A stretch of 51,817 bases of DNA from Verrucomicrobiota bacterium. GTDB lineage: Bacteria > Verrucomicrobiota > Verrucomicrobiia > Methylacidiphilales > JBCCWR01. Below are positions 1 through 7,548 of this stretch, in pieces. Position numbers and translations under genes: made by a program. The DNA lies in the NCBI GenBank assembly GCA_039192515.1, contig JBCCXA010000023.1:1-51817 (forward strand), read 5' to 3'. Position 1 is the stretch's first letter, and each line of letters opens with the position of its first letter. A model generated the notes under the pieces. The model saw only the letters and a list, made by a program, of their open reading frames with translations. It did not search any database and was not told where the DNA came from.

Positions 1-713
1 AGTTTTGTGAAATAAAATTCTAGTCCTGTGCCAAGACAGCCAAAACCGTATACGCAAGAGCGCCGGAAATTGATGGAAGAGGCTTCTTTGAAGTATTTCG
101 TAGGACAACTGATTTCGGCAATTTGATATTCATACCACCATATTTGAGCTAACATTTGATTGTCGAAGACAAAGTCATTTGAGTTATGAGATAAGTCGAT
201 TCTCTCCAATAATTCTCTTGAGAAAGCTCGGTAGCCTGTATGGTATTCTGAAAGTTTGGCGTTGATGAGCATGTTCTCGCTCAATGTTAAAAGGCGATTA
301 GCAATATATTTCCACCAGGGCATACCTCCTTTGAGTGCATACCCACCTAGTATGCGCGAACCTAATACGCAGTGGTATAAATTATTTGCAATAAGGTGAG
401 CCATCGCTGGGATAAGTAGTGGAGTATATTGGTAGTCAGGATGAACCATAATAATAATATCTGCATTATTTTCCAAAGCTAGCTGATAACATGTTTTTTG
501 ATTACCTCCATAGCCAAGATTTTTTGCATGTCTATGTGTAATGGTTTGAGGCAGTTCAGAAGCAATTTTGAGTGTGTCATCGTGACTGCAGTCATCTACG
601 ACAATGACAAGGTCAACGATTTCTTGCTCCAGGACTTCTTGGTGAGTTTTTAGGAGTGTTTCAGCTGCATTATAAGCAGGCATCACTACGGCAATTTTTT
701 TATCTTTGAGCAT
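1..713 (-). CDS. Glycosyltransferase family 2 (partial, 3' end beyond window)
   Basis: This gene is open at the left edge: an ATG at 713-711 starts a frame that runs to base 1 without a stop (237 codons visible). The product begins MLKDKKIAVVMPAYNAAETL, the GT-A fold start of a GT2 enzyme. The nucleotide-sugar-binding acidic motif (VVDDCSHDDT), HPDYQYTP and GSRILGG follow, as in polyprenyl-phosphate/dolichol-phosphate sugar transferases. The later part (TKYFKEASSINFRRS) is typical of bacterial DPM1-like enzymes of surface-glycan loci. It is cytoplasmic and probably transfers a sugar to a lipid carrier or glycan. It is divergent from the GT4 gene at 722, with only 8 bases between the two start codons. 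The family call is firm; donor and acceptor are unknown. Confidence 0.88.
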   Translation of the reverse strand, partial: MLKDKKIAVVMPAYNAAETLLKTHQEVLEQEIVDLVIVVDDCSHDDTLKIASELPQTITHRHAKNLGYGGNQKTCYQLALENNADIIIMVHPDYQYTPLLIPAMAHLIANNLYHCVLGSRILGGYALKGGMPWWKYIANRLLTLSENMLINAKLSEYHTGYRAFSRELLERIDLSHNSNDFVFDNQMLAQIWWYEYQIAEISCPTKYFKEASSINFRRSCVYGFGCLGTGLEFYFTK

Positions 714-721
714 AAACTGAT

Positions 722-1897
722 ATGATTTATATGGATGTAACAAGCACTTGTAAATCCTCTACAAATACTGGTGTACAAAGAGTGGTAAGAGAATTATTTT
801 CATTTTTAAATAAAAAATATGAGGTCGAGCCATTGATTTGGCATCCTAAATTGAATTCCTATTGTTGTCTTACTAGTGCACAAAAGTCATTTTTGGAAAA
901 CCCATTCGATAAAAATGAAAAGTCTTTAATTCATTCAATACTGTGTAGTAAACATGTACAGTTTCTATTAAATTCTTGTTGCAAAGTTGATATAAAAAAT
1001 GTTTGCAATAGAAGTGATGTCTTATTGATAGCAGAAATTTTTCAAGATAATCGTATTGAATTTAATGAGCAAACATTTCCTGAAGTTGAAGCAAGGAAGA
1101 TTGCTTTATTCTATGATGCTATTAATTGGACTCATCCCGAATTGTCAGCCGACGGAAGATCACATTGTTTTGAGGATTATATGTATTCCCTTAGTTATTT
1201 TGACCAAATTATCTCTATATCTGAAGCATCAAAAAATGACCTATTAAGTTTTTGGAGAGAGCTCAGTATCGAGCCTTCTAATGTGGATGCGGTTTTACTT
1301 GGGTGCGATGTTTCAGCTTATAAGGGGTCACAACAAAACACTAAGGGTTCTAAACTTTCGGTATTGTATGTTAGCACGCTTGAACCTCGTAAAAACCACC
1401 TATCTTTACTCAATGCTTGTGAGGCTCTTTGGCGTGAGGGTGCTGAATTTCAATTAACACTAATTGGCCGTAGGATAGAAGGAAGTGGAAGAGAAACTTA
1501 TAAGCTAATCGAGTCATTGATCAAAAAAGGGCGTGATATCTACTGGCGTGAAACAGTTACAGAGGATGACTTAATTAGAGCATATGGAACCACAACATTT
1601 ACTGTTTACGCTTCTAAAGTGGAGGGTTTCGGGCTGCCAATTTTGGAGAGTCTTAGTGCTGGAGTTCCTTGCATCTGTAATGACCATGGTGCTATCTCTG
1701 AAGTAGCGATGATGGATGGAGCAAAGGGTTGTCTCATGATAGACACAAGTGATGTTTCAATTCTCAAAGATGGGATAGGTAAATTACTTAGAGATGACCA
1801 AGAGAGGTTGCGTCTTACTCATGAGGCCAGAAATCGCCATTTTCGATCTTGGGAGGAATATGGTGAGGCTTTTATATCGGCTACGCAAATAACTTGA
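722..1897 (+). CDS. Glycosyltransferase family 4 (group 1)
   Basis: A 391-residue GT-B glycosyltransferase. The C-terminal half carries the GT1/GT4 signatures: VSTLEPRKNHLSLLNAC (start of the second Rossmann fold), IGRRIEGSG, and VEGFGLPILESLSAGVP, which supplies the E-x7-E donor-binding motif. The N-terminal region (STNTGVQRVVREL) resembles mannosyl/rhamnosyltransferases of O-antigen or exopolysaccharide loci. It starts with ATG at 722; an in-frame ATG at 731 is a possible alternative. Its stop TGA overlaps the ATG of the following GT9 gene (TGATG at 1895-1899), so the three glycosyltransferases from 722 to 3956 probably form one translationally coupled operon. Codon use is AT-rich. Function: assembly of a surface polysaccharide or LPS; the sugar is not predictable. 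Confidence 0.88.
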   Translation: MIYMDVTSTCKSSTNTGVQRVVRELFSFLNKKYEVEPLIWHPKLNSYCCLTSAQKSFLENPFDKNEKSLIHSILCSKHVQFLLNSCCKVDIKNVCNRSDVLLIAEIFQDNRIEFNEQTFPEVEARKIALFYDAINWTHPELSADGRSHCFEDYMYSLSYFDQIISISEASKNDLLSFWRELSIEPSNVDAVLLGCDVSAYKGSQQNTKGSKLSVLYVSTLEPRKNHLSLLNACEALWREGAEFQLTLIGRRIEGSGRETYKLIESLIKKGRDIYWRETVTEDDLIRAYGTTTFTVYASKVEGFGLPILESLSAGVPCICNDHGAISEVAMMDGAKGCLMIDTSDVSILKDGIGKLLRDDQERLRLTHEARNRHFRSWEEYGEAFISATQIT

Positions 1898-2901
1898 TGA
1901 AAGTGCTTATTCATAAAGCTGATCACTTAGGCGATTTTGTCCTTGCATTACCTGCACTATGGGAGCTGCGTCAAAGTTTAAGTCATACAAGTGATATTCA
2001 CCAATTAGTTAGAAAGCCAAACTTAGAATGGCAACAAATCTTACCTTGGCTAGGAACCTTGCATCCTCTTAATCATCCAAGATATGAGCGCTATACACAT
2101 GTCCCTAAACTAAAACTTTCATTTCTCGCTTTATGGCAAGCAATAGCATTACGAGATAATCGATACGATTGGGGTATAGACCTGGTTTCGACGTGCAATG
2201 ATTTGTTGGGTAAATGGTTGCTTATAGCAGCTGGATGTCATAAGACTTCCGGCCCCGATGGAGCACATAGCTGGATGCTCAGTCGAGCTTATCCTCAGGC
2301 AGAAGTTCATCAGACGAAATTATTAGCAGATCGTTTTCCCAAAGAATGGAATATTCAAGGTAAAGCTAGACCAGAAGATTTTATGCCTGATGAGTTGCGT
2401 TGGAACTCTAATGATTCTGAAGTGATTCTTCTTGCGCCATTCGTTGGGGATCCGATCAAGGCCTGGCCCTATGAGAACTGGATAAAACTTTTCGCTGAAT
2501 TAAGTAGAAACAATATAGTTAAAATGATGGTTCCAGAACTTGATAGAGAAAAGGAAAATGAGTTTTTATCTCATTTTCCTCATGAAAGTTTAGTATTAGT
2601 ATCTAGTATTCTGGAAACTCTAAATTTATTAAAATCAGTTAGATGTGCCATTGTTCTAGATACGGCTGCAGCACATTATGCTTGGTTAACAGGAACACCT
2701 TTTATACAGCTATTTTCTGGAACAGCATTAGCTGAGAGATGGGCGCCGATTTCTGGAGGCATTATAATGAAATGTATGCCTATTGAGAGTTTGATAAAGC
2801 CAAAAATGAATTTGGATGAATATTACCCTTCACTCAATGACATATCAGTTGATGATGTGCTTGAAGAGCTCGGGAGATTTATGAAGCCCATTCAGTCATG
2901 A
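1897..2901 (+). CDS. Glycosyltransferase family 9 (heptosyltransferase-like)
   Basis: A 334-residue GT9 protein. The N-terminus MKVLIHKADHLGDFVLALPA is the classic heptosyltransferase opening, with the G-D motif in the acceptor site. The C-terminal half has LLAPFVGDPIKAWPYENW and VLDTAAAHYAWLTGTPFIQLF, the ADP-sugar-binding region with D-T-A-x-x-H. I chose ATG 1897, which overlaps the upstream stop; a TTG at 1894 is the only longer option. The next GT9 gene overlaps it by four bases (ATGA). GT9 enzymes add heptose or related sugars to the LPS inner core at the cytoplasmic face. Whether this organism uses heptose is unknown, and no heptose biosynthesis gene lies in this window. Confidence 0.87.
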   Translation: MKVLIHKADHLGDFVLALPALWELRQSLSHTSDIHQLVRKPNLEWQQILPWLGTLHPLNHPRYERYTHVPKLKLSFLALWQAIALRDNRYDWGIDLVSTCNDLLGKWLLIAAGCHKTSGPDGAHSWMLSRAYPQAEVHQTKLLADRFPKEWNIQGKARPEDFMPDELRWNSNDSEVILLAPFVGDPIKAWPYENWIKLFAELSRNNIVKMMVPELDREKENEFLSHFPHESLVLVSSILETLNLLKSVRCAIVLDTAAAHYAWLTGTPFIQLFSGTALAERWAPISGGIIMKCMPIESLIKPKMNLDEYYPSLNDISVDDVLEELGRFMKPIQS

Positions 2902-3956
2902 AGATAGTAGTAGCCCGACCAGACAGGATAGGTGATGCAGTGATTGGCTCTTCTTGTTTGCCTGCTATTGCAGACAGGTATTCTCACGCAGAATTGTATT
3001 ATATGGTAAGGGGTGTCATGCAGCCCCTTTTTAAGCATTTAGATTATTTGAAGAGTGTTTTAGTCTATCCGGGCCCAGGAGTGGGAGATTATAGACAGCG
3101 AGTGGATAAACTTTGTGAGGTATTGAAAGGTGTTGAACCCGATATTATTATTCACCTTCAGCCTGAAGACGATCTATACGAAGCATCGGCAAAGGCAAAA
3201 ATCTCAAAGAGAATTGGGTATCTTAATCATAAAAGTAAGCTTTTTCAAGCTTCATGGCTTACTGATTTCTTAGAGTATAATAAATACGAAGGATCAAAGC
3301 ATGAGTCCGAATATCATTTTGACTTGTTAAAGTTTATTGATGTCCAGCAACCAAATAAGTTGAAGGGTCAGATTGCATTGTCAGAAAACGATCAAGAGCG
3401 TTTGAACCGCAAAGTAACAAATAAATTAGAAAAAAATTTTGTTGTCATAAATCCAACAGCATTTTCTTCTTTTTTGAGATGGCCTGTTGAATGGTTTGCC
3501 AAAGTGGCTTCTTGGATTATCGATGAGTATGGTTTTCAAGTAGTTATTATAGGAGGGGATAGAGAGGATGAAGCTAGTCTTGCTTTAAGAAGGCTCCTTA
3601 AAGCTTATGAAAACAGTATTTTTGATTTATCAGGTCAGTTAGATTTAGCTGAGCTTTCTTGCTTACTTAAGTCGAGTAAGCTTCATCTTTCACGCAACAC
3701 CGGAACTAGCCATTTAGCTGCGGCAATAGGGTGTCCTTTAGTAGATTTACACGGAAGAGTTGAATCTATATACGCTTCTGCAAGATGGGCCCCGTTATCT
3801 GATAATATGAAAGTGCTGCAGGCCAGAGGTAAAAGAAAGTGGCTTGAAAGCTCGAAAAGGTATTGGCAAAGAACTATGAAATCTATTTCTGTAGCGCAGG
3901 TGAAACAGGCCACAAAAGAGATTTTAGAGGAGAACGGCCTGAAGAGCAGACGCTAA
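2898..3956 (+). CDS. Glycosyltransferase family 9 (heptosyltransferase-like)
   Basis: A 352-residue second GT9 enzyme. It starts MKIVVARPDRIGDAVIGSS (canonical GT9 opening with GD). It continues with VVINPTAFSSFLRWPVEWFA and VIIGGDREDE, and then HLSRNTGTSHLAAAIGCPLV, the family donor-site motif with T-G-x-x-H. The last 50 residues are basic and enriched in K, R and W, perhaps for membrane association. Its start overlaps the upstream GT9 stop by four bases, so the pair is likely translationally coupled and may add successive core sugars. It converges with the response regulator, with a 25-base gap and no clear terminator. The family is certain; donor and acceptor are inferred only. Confidence 0.87.
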   Translation: MKIVVARPDRIGDAVIGSSCLPAIADRYSHAELYYMVRGVMQPLFKHLDYLKSVLVYPGPGVGDYRQRVDKLCEVLKGVEPDIIIHLQPEDDLYEASAKAKISKRIGYLNHKSKLFQASWLTDFLEYNKYEGSKHESEYHFDLLKFIDVQQPNKLKGQIALSENDQERLNRKVTNKLEKNFVVINPTAFSSFLRWPVEWFAKVASWIIDEYGFQVVIIGGDREDEASLALRRLLKAYENSIFDLSGQLDLAELSCLLKSSKLHLSRNTGTSHLAAAIGCPLVDLHGRVESIYASARWAPLSDNMKVLQARGKRKWLESSKRYWQRTMKSISVAQVKQATKEILEENGLKSRR

Positions 3957-3981
3957 TACATAGATGCCTTTTCGAAACTGA

Positions 3982-4584
3982 CTATATAGTGCTCTCATTT
4001 GTTGGGTGGGGATGTTCGGGCCTTAAACTCTCTTCAGGGCTTTTCTTACTAACATATTTTTCATAGCATTCCGGGCAAATACCATGACTAAAGTCGGCTC
4101 CTTGTTTTTCATGAAAGTAAGTTTCTATTTGGATCCAGAAATCACTATCGTCTCGCACTTTATGGCAATACATGCAAATGGGAATTAATGTGCGAAGCGT
4201 TTCGAGTTCTTCGTGAAAGCCTATGATTCTTTGAGCGACATGAAGCCTCATTCTCAAAGAATGAATATTCATGGGTTTTGTTAAGAAGTCATCAACACCT
4301 TTATCTATTGCAAGTCTATGACTTTCATCCGAATTAAGTTCCGTAAGAAGAATGAGATAAGTGTATTCCTTTGATTTTCTACTTCTGATTTTTGTGCATA
4401 GTTCTAGGCCGTCCATGACAGGCATGATCCAGTCACTAATAATAACCGGGGGTTTGAAAAGCTTATATTGTAGCCATGCCTCTTCTCCATCAGTGCAAGC
4501 CACTACATCGTGACCATCCTTTTGTAGCATCTTCTTTAAAATTGCCAGGTCCGTGGGCGAATCGTCTGCAATTAGAATTCTCAA
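3982..4584 (-). CDS. Response regulator, REC domain plus Cys-rich C-terminal domain
   Basis: A 200-residue protein. Residues 1-115 form a CheY-like receiver: ILIADDSPTD gives the acidic pocket, ISDWIMPVMDG the phospho-acceptor Asp, and LTKPMN the conserved Lys. There is no DNA-binding domain. Instead residues 130-180 hold CMYCHKVRDD and, about 30 residues on, SHGICPECYEKY. This CxxC...CPEC module is found at the end of many PAS-domain sensor proteins and looks metal-binding. The start is TTG at 4584, because the receiver fold begins immediately there, 6 bases after the stop of the HPt gene. Together they look like the output end of a multistep phosphorelay. The target is unknown; the regulator probably acts by protein contact. 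Confidence 0.85.
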   Translation of the reverse strand: MRILIADDSPTDLAILKKMLQKDGHDVVACTDGEEAWLQYKLFKPPVIISDWIMPVMDGLELCTKIRSRKSKEYTYLILLTELNSDESHRLAIDKGVDDFLTKPMNIHSLRMRLHVAQRIIGFHEELETLRTLIPICMYCHKVRDDSDFWIQIETYFHEKQGADFSHGICPECYEKYVSKKSPEESLRPEHPHPTNESTI

Positions 4585-4590
4585 AGAGCT

Positions 4591-4971
4591 TTAACCAATC
4601 TCTTTAAGTGCTGAGCGCACTCTATTAAATTCGAGTCGAAGGTCTGTCGTCAAAGTGCCTAAATGATCTTCAGGAGCTGAATCTCCTGTCGTTTGAATTT
4701 CACGACTTATACGAACCATCTTGGTGGCACCAAAATTACTTGAGCTTCCCTTAATAGAATGAGCGGTTTCAACGATGCACTTACGGTCTCCTGATAGAAC
4801 TGCCTCTTTAAGCGTAGATAATTGCTCCTCAGCATTTTCTAAGAAAGTCTCTACTAGGTCATTCAGCGACATTTCATCATCATCACTAAGTATTTCTTTA
4901 AGATTATTGAGTTGTTCTTCGTCTAGTTCCGCAAGAGTTTGCTCCGCTGTAGCATTCTGTTCAATATCCAT
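4591..4971 (-). CDS. HPt domain phosphotransfer protein
   Basis: A 126-residue, acidic, all-helical protein made of one histidine phosphotransfer domain. The phospho-accepting His lies in VETAHSIKGSSSNFGA (residues about 70-85), the standard AHxxKGxxxxxGA motif. A start at ATG 4971 is supported by AAGGA upstream (revcomp of the bases around 4980). It is the first gene of a two-gene unit with the response regulator at 3982, and should relay phosphate between a hybrid kinase and that receiver. No hybrid kinase is adjacent; the GAF kinase at 38484 lacks a receiver domain. Domain call secure, pathway unknown. Confidence 0.87.
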   Translation of the reverse strand: MDIEQNATAEQTLAELDEEQLNNLKEILSDDDEMSLNDLVETFLENAEEQLSTLKEAVLSGDRKCIVETAHSIKGSSSNFGATKMVRISREIQTTGDSAPEDHLGTLTTDLRLEFNRVRSALKEIG

Positions 4972-5047
4972 AATTCCGTCCTTCGTTTTCCCTTAGTCTA
5001 TGACAAACTGACTTTTAGCTTATCTAGGAGAAAAGCCTCGCCGTGAA

Positions 5048-5075
5048 TGAGCTATATCTATATCTTCATAGCTCA
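5048..5075. promoter_or_regulatory. Inverted repeat in the HPt/UGPase divergent promoter region
   Basis: TGAGCTAT at 5048-5055 and ATAGCTCA at 5068-5075 form a perfect 8-base inverted repeat separated by 12 bases. It sits between the divergent HPt and UGPase genes. The spacing suits a dimeric regulator contacting successive grooves, but a transcript hairpin is equally possible. There is no T-run, so a terminator is unlikely. Confidence 0.35.
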
Positions 5076-5170
5076 ACTTGTCACATTATTTAAATCGGTA
5101 GGAGTTAGTTGGAATAAAAGAAAAAGTATTTCTTTTGTCCAAAAATGAAATTAAGGAAGAATCAACCGGA

Positions 5171-6577
5171 ATGGATAAAGAAGAATTAGAGACTCTTTAC
5201 AAGCAGTCCGAAAAAAAGATGCAAGATCAGGGATGTTCTGCATCTTTGATGGAAGCATTCAAACTGAATTTTTTTAAGCTAGGAAAGGGTGAGAAGGGCT
5301 GCATACCAGAAGATCATCTAGATTCAATCGATCAATTAGAATCTTTAGATTCACTAGAGTATCCAGAAAATAGCAGCTTGTTAAAAGAAGTTGTTGTGGT
5401 GAAGCTGAATGGAGGGCTTGGAACAGGAATGGGGCTTGATTCTGCGAAATCGCTATTGCAGGTAAAGGAAGGAAATACATTCCTTGATTTTATAACCCTG
5501 CAGATTCTAAGCCTTCGGATGGAAAGCAAAGTCGGCATAAAATTCCTCTTAATGAATAGCTTTTCCACAAGTGAAGCGACAATGCAGTATCTAGGGAGAT
5601 ATCAGAGTTTATCTCAGAAAGAAAAAATGGAATTTTTGCAAAGTAAAATTCCGAAATTATCGCAAAAAAACTTACTTCCAGCTCGGTTTAAAAATAACCC
5701 TGCATTGGAGTGGTGTCCGCCTGGGCACGGGGATATTTATATTTCCTTGAAGGAGTCAGGACTTCTGGATGAATTATTAGACAGTGGAGTGAAGTATATG
5801 TTTGTATCCAATTCAGATAACCTAGGCGCAACATTAGATGGAAGAATTCTCACTTATTTTGCTAAACAAGGTCTTGATTTTATGATGGAGGTTTGTCAAA
5901 GAACTTCATCCGATCGTAAGGGAGGACATTTAGCAAAAAGAAAAAAAGCAGGATTGCTATTGAGGGAAACTGCACAATGTCTACCTGAAGACGAAGAAGC
6001 TTTTCAAGACATTGAGAAGCATTCTTATTTTAATACTAATAACCTATGGGTGCGTCTAGAAAAACTAAAAGAGACAATGGAAGCCAACGGTGGAATTTTA
6101 CCTCTTCCTCTGATATGTAACTCCAAGACAGTGGACCCAACTGATAAACAATCTGAGAAAGTATGGCAGCTGGAAGGTGCAATGGGTGCTGCAATTGAAT
6201 GTTTTGATCGATCTGCTGCATTGCTTGTCCCTAGAAGGAGATTTGCGCCTGTTAAAACTACTTCTGATCTCCTAGTTGTACGCTCAGATGCTTATGAGAT
6301 TACAACGGATAATTGCTTAAACCTAGCTGAGTCTTGTAAAGGTGTTCCTCCCAAGGTAGAGTTGGATAGTTGCTATAAGCTTATAGCAGACTTCGAATCA
6401 TATTTCTCTAAGGGTGTACCTTCGTTAAAATTTTGTAAAAATCTATGGGTAATCGGGAAAGTAAACTTTGCGACAGGTGTGGTGATCAAGGGCAATGTTA
6501 AGATTATAAATGAAACTGACGAAGTTAAGACTTTAGCTGCCGGCCTATATAGGGATCAGGAAATTACCTTGTCATGA
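5171..6577 (+). CDS. UTP--glucose-1-phosphate uridylyltransferase, eukaryote-like UGP2 family
   Basis: This enzyme makes UDP-glucose from UTP and glucose-1-phosphate, the donor for polysaccharides and glycolipids. Key family motifs are KLNGGLGTGMG (nucleotide-binding loop), EWCPPGHGDIY (uracil/sugar region), SNSDNLG, and VPRRRFAPVKTTSDLLVV, the UGP2 signature containing the catalytic Lys. It is unrelated to bacterial GalU and belongs to the eukaryotic-type UGPase family, which is also found in PVC bacteria. I prefer ATG 5171 (468 residues) because AAGGAAGA lies at 5153-5160; a TTG at 5135 would add 12 residues. clpP follows 62 bases downstream. The C-terminus lacks a long beta-helix extension, so the protein is of ordinary family length. 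Function confident. Confidence 0.9.
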   Translation: MDKEELETLYKQSEKKMQDQGCSASLMEAFKLNFFKLGKGEKGCIPEDHLDSIDQLESLDSLEYPENSSLLKEVVVVKLNGGLGTGMGLDSAKSLLQVKEGNTFLDFITLQILSLRMESKVGIKFLLMNSFSTSEATMQYLGRYQSLSQKEKMEFLQSKIPKLSQKNLLPARFKNNPALEWCPPGHGDIYISLKESGLLDELLDSGVKYMFVSNSDNLGATLDGRILTYFAKQGLDFMMEVCQRTSSDRKGGHLAKRKKAGLLLRETAQCLPEDEEAFQDIEKHSYFNTNNLWVRLEKLKETMEANGGILPLPLICNSKTVDPTDKQSEKVWQLEGAMGAAIECFDRSAALLVPRRRFAPVKTTSDLLVVRSDAYEITTDNCLNLAESCKGVPPKVELDSCYKLIADFESYFSKGVPSLKFCKNLWVIGKVNFATGVVIKGNVKIINETDEVKTLAAGLYRDQEITLS

Positions 6578-6639
6578 ACACAGCAAGCCAGATAATAGGG
6601 TAAATGTCTATAAACTTACCAGAGAGGGTATATTGATTT

Positions 6640-7221
6640 ATGAAAGAAGGAAAAGAGAAATCAGCAGAAGAAAGCAAAGTTAAGCTCGATGAAAAACTTT
6701 TTAAAACTCGAGTTATCACGATCTATGGTGAAATTAATCAAAAGTTAGCTAGAGAAGTAACGGAGAAGCTTCTGATTCTTTCCACAGATTCTAAGGAAGA
6801 TATCAAAATTTTCATTAACTCACAGGGTGGTCATGTTGAGTCTGGCGATACTATTTTTGATATGATCCGTTTTGTTGAACCTAAAGTTAAGATTATTGGA
6901 ACAGGTTGGGTAGCTAGTGCTGGTGCACTGATTTATGCCGCTACTGACAAAGGGCTTCGCTATTCTCTTCCAAATACCAGATACATGTTACACCAACCTA
7001 TGGGAGGAGTTGGCGGTCAGGCGAGTGATATTAGCATTGAAGCACAGGAAATCTTAAAAATGCGTGATCGCCTAAATAAAACCTTTGCAGAGCAAACTGG
7101 GCAACCGATGGATAAGATTGAAAAAGATACGGACCGGAATTTTTGGATGTCAGCTGACGAAGCCAAAGAGTATGGCCTTGTCAGTCATATTATCAAGGGT
7201 GCTAGTGAGCTAGATTCTTGA
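6640..7221 (+). CDS. clpP: ATP-dependent Clp protease proteolytic subunit, ClpP-type with Asn in the triad
   Basis: A 193-residue ClpP that forms the peptidase barrel working with a Clp ATPase. The nucleophile is Ser93 (GWVASAGAL) and the general base His118 (MLHQPMGG). The third triad position, counted from His118 without indels against E. coli ClpP (His122 to Asp171), falls on Asn167 in DTDRNFWMSA, where DRD is usual. A Ser-His-Asn triad is known in Listeria ClpP1, a low-activity paralogue that works in mixed rings. No clpX lies next to it, so a second, canonical clpP may exist elsewhere. The gene follows UGPase by 62 bases and ends in a good terminator. The ClpP call is certain; reduced activity is inference. 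Confidence 0.92.
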   Translation: MKEGKEKSAEESKVKLDEKLFKTRVITIYGEINQKLAREVTEKLLILSTDSKEDIKIFINSQGGHVESGDTIFDMIRFVEPKVKIIGTGWVASAGALIYAATDKGLRYSLPNTRYMLHQPMGGVGGQASDISIEAQEILKMRDRLNKTFAEQTGQPMDKIEKDTDRNFWMSADEAKEYGLVSHIIKGASELDS

Positions 7222-7251
7222 TCCCCAAAAGAAGTTGGATTTATAGAAAAG

Positions 7252-7280
7252 CCTGTAGGAGTTTTCCTGCGGGTTTTTTC
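7252..7280 (+). terminator. Rho-independent terminator of clpP
   Basis: CCTGTAGGA (7252-7260) pairs with TCCTGCGGG (7265-7273) across a 4-base loop, with G-U pairs at two positions, followed by six T. It lies 30 bases after the clpP stop. Confidence 0.85.
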
Positions 7281-7281
7281 A

Positions 7282-7548
7282 TGCAAAAGCTTACACCTGA
7301 GTGATTCAATAGAGACTTAAAGATCTTGACCCAAAGAAACACCACCAGAGAGCTCGCCTATTGAGGCCTATGCCTCTAACCTATGTGGATTGGCGCAGTA
7401 TAGTGCGCTTGATAGTTTCCCCTTCGCTTGTTTATAAAAGGTGCACTCTGACTGAAATGACCATGTGATTAGATAATTCCTGGTCGACTCTCTTCCTTGT
7501 GGCTCAAGCTTTTATGCATCCTGTTCAACTTCCATGACAAAATTCGGA
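7282..7548. other. Intergenic stretch with no recognised feature
   Basis: These 267 bases separate the clpP terminator from the end of cysN on the opposite strand. I see no coding frame with family resemblance, no RNA fold that I recognise and no repeat shared with the rest of the window. Confidence 0.5.
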
